The notes: generated by a model not told the origin, from the sequence alone. Shown: positions 10,119-17,752, counted from the first letter of the stretch. The stretch is 64,000 bases of DNA from Oxynema aestuarii AP17 (GCF_012295525.1 NZ_CP051167.1:620001-684000), one strand, 5' to 3'. Program-made: numbers and translations.

Positions 10119-10997
10119 GTGGAAAACCGCAAAATCATTCCCTATTTATTCCTCTTTCCTGCTTTAACCCTCTTAGGACTCACCGTTTTTTGGCCTGCCC
10201 TGAATGCGTTTTTCTTAAGTTTTACTCGCTACGAGTACGACCTCACCCAAGCCCCTCAATGGATTGGCTTCGCAAACTTTCGCAAGTTACAATCCGACCC
10301 GGTTTTTTGGAAAACTGTTGGTAATACTTTTATCTATCTCGTCGGCGTCGTTCCCGTCCTCGTTGCAGCCCCGTTAGCCTTAGCAATTTTAGTCAATCAA
10401 AAACTACGCGCGATCGGTTGGTTTCGCGCAGCTTATTACACCCCCGTCATTATCTCTCTCGTCGTCGCCGGGATTGCCTGGAAATGGCTTTATGCCGAAA
10501 ATGGTTTCTTCAATCAACTGCTAAAAATGAGCGGTTTGAGTTTTATCTTTGGCGAAAGTATTCCCTGGTTAACCAGCCCCAACTTGGCTATTTTTAGTGT
10601 GATGGTCGTCACGATTTGGAAAGGATTAGGCTACTACATGGCGATCTATTTAGCGGGATTGCAGTCCATTCCCGGCGAAGTTTACGAAGCTGCGGCGATC
10701 GACGGTTCCGACGGTATCCGCAAGCATTTTGATATTACCGTCCCCTTAATGCGCCCTTATTTATTCTTAGTCGCCGTTATTTCTTCAATCTCCGCCACCA
10801 AAGTATTTGAAGAGGTCTACATCATGACCCAAGGTGGTCCGCGCAATAGTTCTAAAACGATCGTTTATTATTTATATGAAAAAGCATTCACTGAATTAGA
10901 AATCGGCTACGCTTGCACGATCGGCTTGATGTTATTTTTATTTATTTTTGCCTTATCTCTATTACGATTAGTTTTTACCGTTAACCATGAATCTTAA
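10119..10997 (+). CDS. MalF/UgpA-type sugar ABC transporter permease
   Basis: Inner-membrane permease of 292 residues with about six hydrophobic helices, beginning at a GTG codon (VENRKIIPYLFLFPA). The EAA loop that docks onto the ATPase is clear near residues 186-205: VYEAAAIDGSD followed by FDITVPLMRPY. This is typical of the carbohydrate-uptake family that includes MalF, LacF and UgpA. The usual partners (second permease, ATPase, binding protein) are not adjacent, so the gene is an orphan and must be served by components encoded elsewhere. The substrate cannot be told from sequence. Confidence 0.85.
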   Translation: MENRKIIPYLFLFPALTLLGLTVFWPALNAFFLSFTRYEYDLTQAPQWIGFANFRKLQSDPVFWKTVGNTFIYLVGVVPVLVAAPLALAILVNQKLRAIGWFRAAYYTPVIISLVVAGIAWKWLYAENGFFNQLLKMSGLSFIFGESIPWLTSPNLAIFSVMVVTIWKGLGYYMAIYLAGLQSIPGEVYEAAAIDGSDGIRKHFDITVPLMRPYLFLVAVISSISATKVFEEVYIMTQGGPRNSSKTIVYYLYEKAFTELEIGYACTIGLMLFLFIFALSLLRLVFTVNHES

Positions 10998-11109
10998 TTA
11001 AAATAGCAATTCTTACAACACTCCAGTCCGCCCACGTCCCCCTCTCATTCCCGTACAAGCATGAATCTGCCAACCCACGATGGACTTAAGAAAATTGAGA
11101 AGTATTATA

Positions 11110-11138
11110 AAATCTGAAATCTAAAATCTAAAATCTAA
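11110..11138. repeat. Heptanucleotide tandem repeat (AAATCTA)n
   Basis: About four head-to-tail copies of a 7 bp unit just upstream of the topoisomerase gene. The same unit recurs near 48.5, 50.4, 51.5 and 61.1 kb. Short tandemly repeated repetitive sequences of this length are a known feature of filamentous cyanobacteria. Confidence 0.75.
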
Positions 11139-11147
11139 TATTGGCCA

Positions 11148-13370
11148 ATGAATCTGTTATTAATTGAATCTCCCGGAAAAATTAAAAAACTCAGCCAAAT
11201 TCTCGGATCGGGGTGGCAAGTCAAAGCGAGTATGGGACATGTGCGGGAACTCGCCAACGACGGCGAAGATGCGTTAGGTTTTGATTTGATCGGCGATCGC
11301 GTCAAATGTCGCTACACGGTCAGGAGCGATCGCGCCCAAAAAACGATCGCCGACCTGCGCCAAGCCGTCGCCCGTGCCGATACTGTGTATATCGCCACCG
11401 ACCCCGATCGCGAAGGCGAAACCATCGGCTGGCATTTAGCTCACGAACTACACCTCCGCCGTCCCTACCGCGTGACTTATACAGAAATCACCCCCGCCGC
11501 CGTCAGACGGGCGATCGCCCAGCCCCGCCACCTCGATCGCGACCTGGTCGCCGCCGGACGGGCCCGGGACTGTCTCGACAAACTCGTCGGCTACAAAGGC
11601 AGCAAACACGTCGTTTGGGCGCTCAAGATCGGCGCCAAATCGATGGGACGAGTACAAAGTGCTACCCTGCACCTGCTCTGCCAGCGCGAAGCCGAAATTC
11701 AAGCCTTCGTTCCCCAAGATTATTGGTCTTGCTGGGTCGAATACGCCGAAGGATTCAAAGCCTTTTATCGCGGCGACGCCAACGCCACCGACGACGAATC
11801 CAAGGAACCCGACGAAGCTGAAGACCGCACTAAACAAGCCCCGGAATCTCAGAAAGTTCTCTCACAATCTGAAGCCGATCGGATCGTGGCGATCGCCCGT
11901 CGCGAACCTCACCAAGTCCTCCGCATCGACAAGCGAAAAACCTCCCAATCCCCACCCCCACCGTTTATCACCTCTACCCTACAACAAGCCGCAGGCGCCA
12001 AATTACGCCTGAGTCCGGACAAAACCATGAAAGTCGCCCAAGCTCTCTACGAAGCCGGACATATTACCTACATGCGAACCGATTCGATCTCACTTTCTGC
12101 CGAATTTCAAGCCGCCGTGCGCGACTACCTGCAACAACACGACCCCAGCAACGTGCCGGACAAAGTGACTCGATATCGCTCAAAAGGTAACGCCCAGGAA
12201 GCCCACGAAGCCATTCGCCCCACTCACGTGACCCGCACTCCCGAGGCATTAGCGCGGGAAGTGAGCCGCGAAGAAGGCCAACTTTACCAGCTCATCTGGA
12301 ATCGCGCCGTCGCCTCCCAATGTCGTCCGGCGCAACTGGCGAAAACACGCATTCTCAGCCAATCCGGGCCGTTATTTTGGGAAGCACGCGGCCAGGTCGT
12401 GACTTTTGCAGGATATACGAAATACTGGAACAATATTAGCGAAGATACTCGGTTACCGAATATCGAAGCCCGCCAAAATCTCACGTGCAAACGAGCTGGA
12501 GCAGATAAAAAACGAACCCAACCGCCACCGCGTTATAGCGAACCGAAATTAGTTCAGTTGATGGAACGCAAGGGAATTGGGAGACCGAGTACCTATTCCC
12601 CGACAATTAAGACGTTAAAAGAGCGAAAATACGTCAGTTTGACGAAAGGAAAATTACAACCAACGGGTTTAGGAATGGAGTTGGATGGGGTATTAGCGAA
12701 AGTTTTGCCAGATTTAATCGAAGCAAATTTTACCGCAAAAATGGAGCGAGATTTAGATGCGATCGCCGATGGAAAATTAAACTGGGAAAGCTATTTAACT
12801 GGATGGAATCGAGATTATTTTTATCCCGCTTTAATCAAGGCAAAACAGGAGATTAAGCAGTTCGTTCCCACCCGCGTTTCTGAACAAAAGTCCGGTCATC
12901 GTTCTGCGGTCAAAACTGAAGCGACTGAGGTAGTTTGTCCCCAGTGCAAACGGTTTATGACTAAGGTTTTTTCGCGATCGCCCAAACTCAAAGCCGACCA
13001 TTTTCTCAGTTGTAGCGATCGTGAGGGAGGATGCGGAACGGTGATGTTTTTAAATGTTGCTACCCTGCAATACGAACTCCCTTATTCCCAGCAAAAACCG
13101 GATCCGACGAAGTTAAGCGAGCATCCTTGTCCTCAATGCGGACAACCATTAGAACGTCACGAATATACTCGCGAAGGACAGCAGAAAGTCATGTTGCGCT
13201 GTTCCAATCCCAAAACCCGCCGGGATAAATGTAAAGAAGTTGCTTTTTTTAAAACCAAAACGGGCAATTGGTGGTCGCCGAAGTGGGGAGAATTGGGCAC
13301 TCCGACGGCAAAAACAGCGAAAAAAACACCCCGCAAACAACGGCGAACCTCTCGGGGGCGATCGAAATAA
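11148..13370 (+). CDS. topA: Type IA DNA topoisomerase (TopA-like paralog)
   Basis: Enzyme of 740 residues that relaxes negatively supercoiled DNA by single-strand passage. The TOPRIM domain starts at LLIESPGKIKKL and has the acidic motif ATDPDREGE near residues 83-91. The active-site tyrosine is Y308 in YMRTDSIS. The C-terminal 150 residues carry two zinc-ribbon-like units (CPQCKRF and CPQCGQPLERHEY, each with later cysteines), then a basic tail. The N-terminus ESPGKIKKL differs from ESPTKAKTI in the usual housekeeping TopA, and the length is short for cyanobacterial TopA. It may therefore be a second type IA enzyme rather than the main one. Confidence 0.85.
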   Translation: MNLLLIESPGKIKKLSQILGSGWQVKASMGHVRELANDGEDALGFDLIGDRVKCRYTVRSDRAQKTIADLRQAVARADTVYIATDPDREGETIGWHLAHELHLRRPYRVTYTEITPAAVRRAIAQPRHLDRDLVAAGRARDCLDKLVGYKGSKHVVWALKIGAKSMGRVQSATLHLLCQREAEIQAFVPQDYWSCWVEYAEGFKAFYRGDANATDDESKEPDEAEDRTKQAPESQKVLSQSEADRIVAIARREPHQVLRIDKRKTSQSPPPPFITSTLQQAAGAKLRLSPDKTMKVAQALYEAGHITYMRTDSISLSAEFQAAVRDYLQQHDPSNVPDKVTRYRSKGNAQEAHEAIRPTHVTRTPEALAREVSREEGQLYQLIWNRAVASQCRPAQLAKTRILSQSGPLFWEARGQVVTFAGYTKYWNNISEDTRLPNIEARQNLTCKRAGADKKRTQPPPRYSEPKLVQLMERKGIGRPSTYSPTIKTLKERKYVSLTKGKLQPTGLGMELDGVLAKVLPDLIEANFTAKMERDLDAIADGKLNWESYLTGWNRDYFYPALIKAKQEIKQFVPTRVSEQKSGHRSAVKTEATEVVCPQCKRFMTKVFSRSPKLKADHFLSCSDREGGCGTVMFLNVATLQYELPYSQQKPDPTKLSEHPCPQCGQPLERHEYTREGQQKVMLRCSNPKTRRDKCKEVAFFKTKTGNWWSPKWGELGTPTAKTAKKTPRKQRRTSRGRSK

Positions 13371-13401
13371 ACAAGCTTTTTTACTGTTTATAAAACGCCA
13401 A

Positions 13402-13433
13402 AGTAGGGTGGGCAAAATTTTGCCCACCCTACT
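13402..13433. repeat. Perfect 32 bp palindromic element
   Basis: Two 16-base arms (AGTAGGGTGGGCAAAA and its complement) with no loop. It follows the topoisomerase stop by 31 bp and lies exactly at the broken end of the HicB-like remnant. It belongs to a group of 28-32 bp palindromes in this window with GTAG...CTAC ends. It may also act as a terminator for the upstream gene. Confidence 0.75.
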
Positions 13434-13564
13434 GATAGCTATATCTTGTAAATTCTGCATGACCTCTTCCAAGGTATCGCCTTCGGTAATGCAACCGGGA
13501 AGGGCTGGTACTTCTGCTTAAGAGTCCCCTTCTTCTGCTGGATAAAAATGGCTTTAATTTTTAT
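13434..13564 (-). pseudogene. HicB-like antitoxin remnant
   Basis: Read on the minus strand, this stretch gives IKAIF, then in another frame PAEEGDS-stop-AEVPALPGCITEGDTLEEV and MQNLQDI. That is the N-terminal half of a HicB/UPF0150 antitoxin (family pattern AIFYPAEEGG..AEVPALPGC). The lesions are readable. The expected ATG is ATA at 13562-13564. One T is missing from a T-run, shifting the frame. A TAA interrupts it, and the 3-prime half is replaced at the 32 bp palindrome. No HicA toxin partner is visible. Confidence 0.7.
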
Positions 13565-13647
13565 CCACTTCGCTTCATCACAAGTTAAATGTAGTCTAGC
13601 AGGATTCAGAGATTGACATGATATGCCAAAACTAGCATGATTGAGGC

Positions 13648-13832
13648 ATGAGTGAATTACTAAAACCATTTGAGTGGGTTGGCAGTTCTCCTGACAATTT
13701 AAATTTCCAGAGGAGGTTCGGTAAGGTCTTGGTTATGCGCTATATCTGGCTCAATGTGGTGAAAAGCACCCGTCTGCAAAACCACTTAAAGGCTTTGAGT
13801 CAGAAAATTACATCAATTAGTAGGAAGAACAG
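13648..13832 (+). pseudogene. Decayed Gp49/RelE-like toxin
   Basis: The start MSELLKPFEWVGSSPDNL is typical of the phage Gp49-like toxin family of HigB/RelE type. The gene then shifts frame. In the next frame it continues FPEEVR-stop-GLGYALYLAQCGEKHPSA and KPLKGFESENYIN before two stop codons. It therefore carries a frameshift and a nonsense codon, and lacks the C-terminal half with the expected catalytic region. It directly precedes an intact antitoxin gene, the normal toxin-antitoxin order. Homology is judged by eye from the family pattern. Confidence 0.7.
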
Positions 13833-14159
13833 ATGATAAATCAACCCATTCAAGTACAAGCAGGCAGTGGCAATGTGTTCGCAGATTTAGAGTTAGAAAA
13901 TTTTGATGAATTACTGGTCAAAGCAGAATTTGCCCGGAGAATTAGTGGTATTATCGCCGCCGAACATATCACTCAAGCTGAGACGGCAAAAATATTAGGG
14001 ATTGACCAGCCTAAAGTGTCGGCATTAGTGAATGGCAAGCTATCGGGTTTTTCCACTACTCGGTTGTTTCGTTTTTTAAATGCGTTTGGTCGAGATGTGG
14101 AAATCGTGGTAAAACCCAAGTCTTGCCCAGAAGCTCAAACACGAGTGGTTGCTTTGTAA
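13833..14159 (+). CDS. XRE-family antitoxin (HigA-like), orphan
   Basis: DNA-binding protein of 108 residues. The helix-turn-helix is clear at about residues 45-80: ITQAETAKILGIDQPKVSALVNG, split here as ITQAETAKILG and DQPKVSALVNG, followed by GFSTTRLFRFLNAFGRDVEIVV. This is the usual antitoxin of Gp49-like toxins and normally represses its own operon. Its toxin, immediately upstream, is broken, so the antitoxin stands alone; it may persist as a repressor or protect against related toxins elsewhere. The start overlaps the region just behind the toxin remnant, consistent with former translational coupling. Confidence 0.8.
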   Translation: MINQPIQVQAGSGNVFADLELENFDELLVKAEFARRISGIIAAEHITQAETAKILGIDQPKVSALVNGKLSGFSTTRLFRFLNAFGRDVEIVVKPKSCPEAQTRVVAL

Positions 14160-14163
14160 TGTT

Positions 14164-14402
14164 CGGAGAAACCCGGTTTCTAGTGAAATCTTGGTTCGGA
14201 TACATAAACCCATCAGACGCAATTTTTGAGCTAACCACCGCCAACCGATCGCCCTAACAATGCCTGAAAATGCGATCGCCCCTTTATTTCTTGATAAAAT
14301 AAATCTGGGTATTTTTTACCACAGAACTCGAACACAAAGAAGAGATTTTAAAAGAGGTCGATCGCAAGCGCGAAGAGTAATTTAAGGAGGGCGATCGCTC
14401 CT
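14164..14402 (+). repeat. Dispersed island repeat, copy A
   Basis: Longest copy (about 240 bp) of a noncoding repeat also present at 15497-15664 and 17820-17968, all in the same orientation. Order of blocks: the near-palindrome GAGAAACCCGGTTTCT, TAGTGAAATCTTGGTT, CATCAGACGCAA, ACCACCGCCAACCGATCGCC, AATCTGGGTATTTTTTACC, CACAGAACTCGAACACAAAG, then TTTAAGGAGGGCGATCG at the end. No open frame is conserved between copies. Confidence 0.8.
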
Positions 14403-14413
14403 AACTATGGCTT

Positions 14414-14629
14414 CTAACTGTGGCTGTTTTCCTTTACTTCATCACCAACATATCGTCCACTCCACCGGGTTTTGAGACCGGGTTTGCGCGACAAAGTAAC
14501 AACTTCTCTGCCGCTTTCGGCTTGCTTTTTGCGGAGGTCTTCAAATATAGCATTCAAATCATCGTTGAAAGACTTGGCATAGGTTTCACGAATTTGGTGA
14601 ATTTCTTCGACAATTTCATCTTTCCACAT
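14414..14629 (-). CDS. Small conserved-looking protein, function unknown
   Basis: Acidic/basic 71-residue protein beginning MWKDEIVEEIHQIRETYAK. The first 45 residues should be helical (FNDDLNAIFEDLRKKQAESG), ending in GREVVTLS and a short tail. Proteins with the pattern MW.D.IVEE...IR.....F..DL..IF are common in cyanobacteria, and in my recollection are often near toxin-antitoxin or protease genes; I do not know a function. It lies 31 bp downstream of the aspartic protease gene on the same strand and is probably the last gene of that operon. Confidence 0.6.
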   Translation of the reverse strand: MWKDEIVEEIHQIRETYAKSFNDDLNAIFEDLRKKQAESGREVVTLSRKPGLKTRWSGRYVGDEVKENSHS

Positions 14630-14660
14630 GGACTAATCTCCCATTCGTTTTAAATAGGTA

Positions 14661-15041
14661 TTAGACTGGGCTTACTTTGCTGAGTTCAACCAGACCGCCC
14701 GGAAAAACTTGCACCACTAACTGATAGCCATTCATCAGGGACATCCCTACAAGGGGTTCCGAATCAGCTTCATCGACTGGAATGGTGAGAAGCTCTCCAT
14801 CCCAAACTAACATGGCTTCATAGATGTTGAAGACACATTCACTCCCATCCCCAAGAATAGCTCTTCCTCTCCTTTTCCATCTCAGATTCAACTGAGCGAT
14901 TAAATTTGGCGGTAATGATAGCCAACCATTAAAACCTGTATCCACAATCGCATTTTTTATGTAAGTTTTGCCATCAGCGCCATAGACTGATAGGGGAATA
15001 ATCGGTTCAAAATCCCTATTAACGATTCCAGTAATCATCAA
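14661..15041 (-). CDS. Clan AA aspartic protease (retropepsin-like)
   Basis: Protein of 126 residues with a single retropepsin-like fold. The catalytic motif is IVDTGFNGWLSLP near residues 32-44, the DTGF form of the small bacterial clan AA protease family. A second conserved segment, PLVGMSLMNGYQLVV, lies near residues 96-110. Such monomers form the active site by homodimerisation. There is no signal peptide, so it should act in the cytoplasm; the substrate is unknown. Its start overlaps the stop of the 89-residue gene upstream (15038-15041, ATGA), so the two are translationally coupled, and the two proteins probably work together. Confidence 0.75.
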   Translation of the reverse strand: MMITGIVNRDFEPIIPLSVYGADGKTYIKNAIVDTGFNGWLSLPPNLIAQLNLRWKRRGRAILGDGSECVFNIYEAMLVWDGELLTIPVDEADSEPLVGMSLMNGYQLVVQVFPGGLVELSKVSPV

Positions 15042-15307
15042 ATTCTCTTGGTTTGTCCACCGAAGCGACGGACATAGCCCGAACCGATCCGCACAATCCA
15101 GATTTGAGCATCAGGGTGAGTGGCTTCAAGGCGATCGCAGGCAGCAATTTCACTAGCATCAACTTCAAAATCTCCAGTTTCTAAATCAATCGCCACAATC
15201 TTGCCATAATTACCTGCCTCTACTTGTGGGCGAACCTGAGATTCATAAATCTCATCCCCAAGACGAGCAAATTCCTCTTTACTGTAACGGGGTTGTTTCG
15301 TGGTCAT
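15038..15307 (-). CDS. Partner protein of the aspartic protease, unknown
   Basis: Protein of 89 residues, first gene of a three-gene minus-strand cassette. The N-terminal 30 residues are polar and helical (YSKEEFARLGDEIYESQVRP). The rest reads YGKIVAIDLETGDFEVD, then ACDRLEATHPDAQIWIVRIG and ends YVRRFGG. It overlaps the protease start by four bases. I recall similar proteins paired with clan AA proteases in cyanobacteria but know no function; a substrate, inhibitor or adaptor role would be speculation. It is not an enzyme I recognise. Confidence 0.65.
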   Translation of the reverse strand: MTTKQPRYSKEEFARLGDEIYESQVRPQVEAGNYGKIVAIDLETGDFEVDASEIAACDRLEATHPDAQIWIVRIGSGYVRRFGGQTKRI

Positions 15308-15496
15308 AACTTTAATTTTTATAGAATGGCTTTCACTGATTAATTCGATCGAACCAATCTAAGAGGGTTTTGATTTACGGTAATTATACCTAAAAAACTG
15401 GTCTGGTGTGCCGAGAAACCGGGTTTCAAATCTTGGTTGGGATGCTCCAAACCCATCAAAGAAACCCGGTTTCTTAGTCTAGGCGATCGCTCTGTT

Positions 15497-15664
15497 CCGA
15501 GAAACCGGGTTTCTAGTGAAATCTTGGTTAGAATACAGAAAACCATCAGACGCAATCTTTGGGTCAACCACCGCCAACCGATCGCCCTGACAATGCGATC
15601 GCTCCTCTAGTTCTCTACCAAATAAACCTGGGTATTTTTTACCAATTTAAGGAGGGCGATCGTA
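15497..15664 (+). repeat. Dispersed island repeat, copy B
   Basis: About 168 bp, aligned with copy A over the near-palindrome, GTGAAATCTTGGTT, ACCATCAGACGCAAT, ACCACCGCCAACCGATCGCC, GGGTATTTTTTACC and the end AATTTAAGGAGGGCGATCG. It lacks the CACAGAACTCGAACACAAAG block of copies A and C. It sits exactly between two gene cassettes. Confidence 0.8.
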
Positions 15665-15758
15665 ATGGCGCAAAGTGATTCTAGAACATTGCTGTTGCTG
15701 GTTTTTTTCACAAGTCCTCCTCTGTCCTGTGGATTAATAATAGCTTTAATGTAATGTA

Positions 15759-15788
15759 TGTAGAGATGCGAAATTTCGCGTCTCTACA
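15759..15788. repeat. 30 bp palindromic element
   Basis: Arms TGTAGAGATGCGAAA and TTTCGCGTCTCTACA with one mismatch that would be a G-U pair in RNA. It has the GTAG...CTAC ends shared with elements at 13402, 22750, 42772 and 52595. It lies 31 bp past the stop of the TOPRIM gene and could terminate that transcript. Confidence 0.7.
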
Positions 15789-15819
15789 GGGGCGAAAAAT
15801 CAGCATAAACACGCCCCTA

Positions 15820-16524
15820 CTACAGGGAACTGACTGCGGTTAATACGGTCTGCTCAAAATTGGCGGCTTGGCTACAAAGTCCTTTGACTTGTGTCCAATG
15901 CTGGGTAATGCGAAGTGCATGGACTTGGTAATCTCGCTTGCTTTTCTTGATGCGCTCTTTCTTGGGTAGGTTTGCCAGTCTCTTCTCTAGGTTGACATCG
16001 CACTCGCACTCGTCTAGGAGGGAATGCCCTGGAGAGAGTACCGCCGCTGCTAACCAGGTGCCGGAGGATTGGGCAGGCAGACAGAAAAGCGTCCGATCGC
16101 CCGGTGTAGCTTGTCCTAACCAGCTTTGGATCGCGCTGATGAGCGCATCCACAGTATCGGCTACGGGAGGACAGGGCTGCGAGCAGGGGAGAGTTCCCCA
16201 GTTGTTCTGCTGCGCTAGTTCTGTCACCGCTGCTCCACAGTTGTCATATTGACAAGTCGATACATCCACATCTACATGAATGATTAGCAAATCAAAGCCC
16301 ATCAAAGTGGGGTCAGTATCGAGGGAGCAATTATGCCTCTGTTGTGCCGCGTGACACCATTTCAGCACACCGCCCCAACCGCCTCCCATTTGCGGTTGAG
16401 TCGCTTCGGGTTGCAGGAGCGTCATTATGAATGGATTGGGTAACACGGCTTTAAGGGCGGCTTGAATCACTTCAAAATCCGTTGGCCCTTCGGCTACTAG
16501 GGCAATTTTTAACGTATCAGACAT
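15820..16524 (-). CDS. TOPRIM-like protein, partner of the AAA ATPase
   Basis: Protein of 234 residues with TOPRIM-fold landmarks: the first strand and acid in KIALVAEGPTDFEVIQAAL (residues 6-24) and the DxD strand in LLIIHVDVDVS. This is the metal site of OLD-type nucleases and related proteins. A middle block rich in Cys and Pro (CSQPCPPVADTVDALI) and a helical C-terminus follow. It overlaps the upstream ATPase gene by 8 bp, so the two are co-translated. ATPase plus TOPRIM encoded separately is the layout of split OLD-like antiphage systems such as PARIS. I infer a nuclease or nucleotide-acting effector. The family itself I cannot name. Confidence 0.65.
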   Translation of the reverse strand: MSDTLKIALVAEGPTDFEVIQAALKAVLPNPFIMTLLQPEATQPQMGGGWGGVLKWCHAAQQRHNCSLDTDPTLMGFDLLIIHVDVDVSTCQYDNCGAAVTELAQQNNWGTLPCSQPCPPVADTVDALISAIQSWLGQATPGDRTLFCLPAQSSGTWLAAAVLSPGHSLLDECECDVNLEKRLANLPKKERIKKSKRDYQVHALRITQHWTQVKGLCSQAANFEQTVLTAVSSL

Positions 16525-17752
16525 TGGGGACCGCTCCTAGATGCCCCATAATCCAGAGACGTGATAGGGGATATTGCTGGTTTAGTTTAGTGAGTTCGGG
16601 GGTGAGTGTCAGGCGACGGATACAGGTTTGACCGTTGCTATTGCGCTCTACGACAAAGAGACGCACCTCAGAATCAAGTAAGTCCAGACCATCGAGGGCG
16701 GCGGGATTATGGACTGTTAACAGAAGTTGACGATCGCTGTCATGATCCTGAAGCCAGCCGGAAAGACGGGAAATCAGTCGTACCAGCAGCCGGGGATTCA
16801 GGGCTTGGTCCAGATTGTCGATCGCCAGTAGTCGGGGAGCTTGGGGTAGGAGGCACAGCACCGCCGCAAAGATGACGTAAAGTGCGCCTTCGCTGGCATC
16901 GTAGGCGGTAAGTTCGTTGCGGCTTTGGTTCATAAAGCGATCGCTGAATTTCAGGAGTAGCTTAGTCCGAGGCACCTTGGGCGAGAGCAGGTTAGTTCCA
17001 TAGCTGGTGGTTTGGATATCAGCCACCCAGTCGATCAACTCCAGTACTCGATCCAGAATCTCCTCACCCTCTTGCCCTCTGCCCTCTAAGTGTTGACGCA
17101 GGGCGGCAAACCCTTCGGCGAGTAGTCCCCCACTCAGACCTAGGGGGAGACGCGATTGTTGGTCGGGGACGATGCCACGCAGGGTGGGGGTGTTCGGGCA
17201 ATAAATGGCGAATTCCTGGAGGCGCTGCATGAGTTGAGCAGCGGCATTATTGGGGGCTAGATCCACCAACTGCAAGGCAGCCAAACCTGCTTTGGGGTTG
17301 AGGTTCTTCTTGTTGCGAATGCCATCAGAAAGGATTTCCTCATAGCCGTCGCTGAGGACTTCGGTTTTATAGGACCAAGCGGGTTCAGGGGAATCGAGGG
17401 GATTAAGCAAAGAAACCCGATAGGCTTCGTTGTTTGAGCCTGTGACCCCAATGGCAATGTGGGCAGGAGTGCGGTCTGTCGCAAAGGAGCTTTTATACAG
17501 CCGGGGTAAGCCTGCCCGCACTCCACGACGCAGCAGGCTTTCATCATCGACGACTCCATTGGCTGCGGCTCCCAAGACTCCCAAGGCTTCCAGTAGGTTG
17601 CTTTTGCCCGCTCCATTGGCGCCGATGAAGCAATTCACTCTGCCTAGTTCTAGGGTGGCGGAGTAAATGGACTTGAAGCCTCGGATTTTGACCTCACGGA
17701 TCGTTGGCTGTCCTGGGTTGATGGTAGTACGATCTAGTTCGGCGATCGCCAT
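16517..17752 (-). CDS. AAA15/AAA21-type ATPase of an ATPase-TOPRIM pair
   Basis: ABC-type ATPase of 411 residues, like the ATPase half of OLD proteins. The N-terminus has REVKIRGFKSIYSATLELG and Walker A GANGAGKSNLLEALG near residues 42-56. The signature region is ASEGALYVIFAAVL, followed by Walker B LLAIDNLDQALNP, in which asparagine follows the aspartate where glutamate is usual, and H-loop LLTVHNPAALDGL. The DNQ-type Walker B may slow hydrolysis, suiting a switch. Start 17752 has AAGGA nearby. The stop lies inside the next gene, the TOPRIM partner. The pair is flanked by repeat copies B and C. A sensing ATPase with a TOPRIM effector, hence phage defence, is the leading inference. Confidence 0.75.
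   Translation of the reverse strand: MAIAELDRTTINPGQPTIREVKIRGFKSIYSATLELGRVNCFIGANGAGKSNLLEALGVLGAAANGVVDDESLLRRGVRAGLPRLYKSSFATDRTPAHIAIGVTGSNNEAYRVSLLNPLDSPEPAWSYKTEVLSDGYEEILSDGIRNKKNLNPKAGLAALQLVDLAPNNAAAQLMQRLQEFAIYCPNTPTLRGIVPDQQSRLPLGLSGGLLAEGFAALRQHLEGRGQEGEEILDRVLELIDWVADIQTTSYGTNLLSPKVPRTKLLLKFSDRFMNQSRNELTAYDASEGALYVIFAAVLCLLPQAPRLLAIDNLDQALNPRLLVRLISRLSGWLQDHDSDRQLLLTVHNPAALDGLDLLDSEVRLFVVERNSNGQTCIRRLTLTPELTKLNQQYPLSRLWIMGHLGAVPNV

Larger units (their letters stand above)
15308..15819. other. Intergenic region with repeat copy B and a palindrome
   Basis: No supported gene. It holds a partial repeat at about 15403-15477 (two more near-palindromes of the GAAACCGGGTTTC type), the full repeat copy B at 15497-15664 and a 30 bp palindrome at 15759-15788. 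It separates the protease cassette from the ATPase/TOPRIM cassette and must contain the protease cassette promoter on the minus strand. Confidence 0.6.

Noticed and set aside
13402-13433. Palindrome as a CRISPR repeat or phage attachment site
   Set aside because: Single copy here, no regular spacing or spacers, no integrase, and related palindromes are scattered through core regions.
14414-15307. Calling the protease cassette a proven toxin-antitoxin system
   Set aside because: Gene coupling and location suggest it, but no known toxin fold or antitoxin DNA-binding domain is visible.
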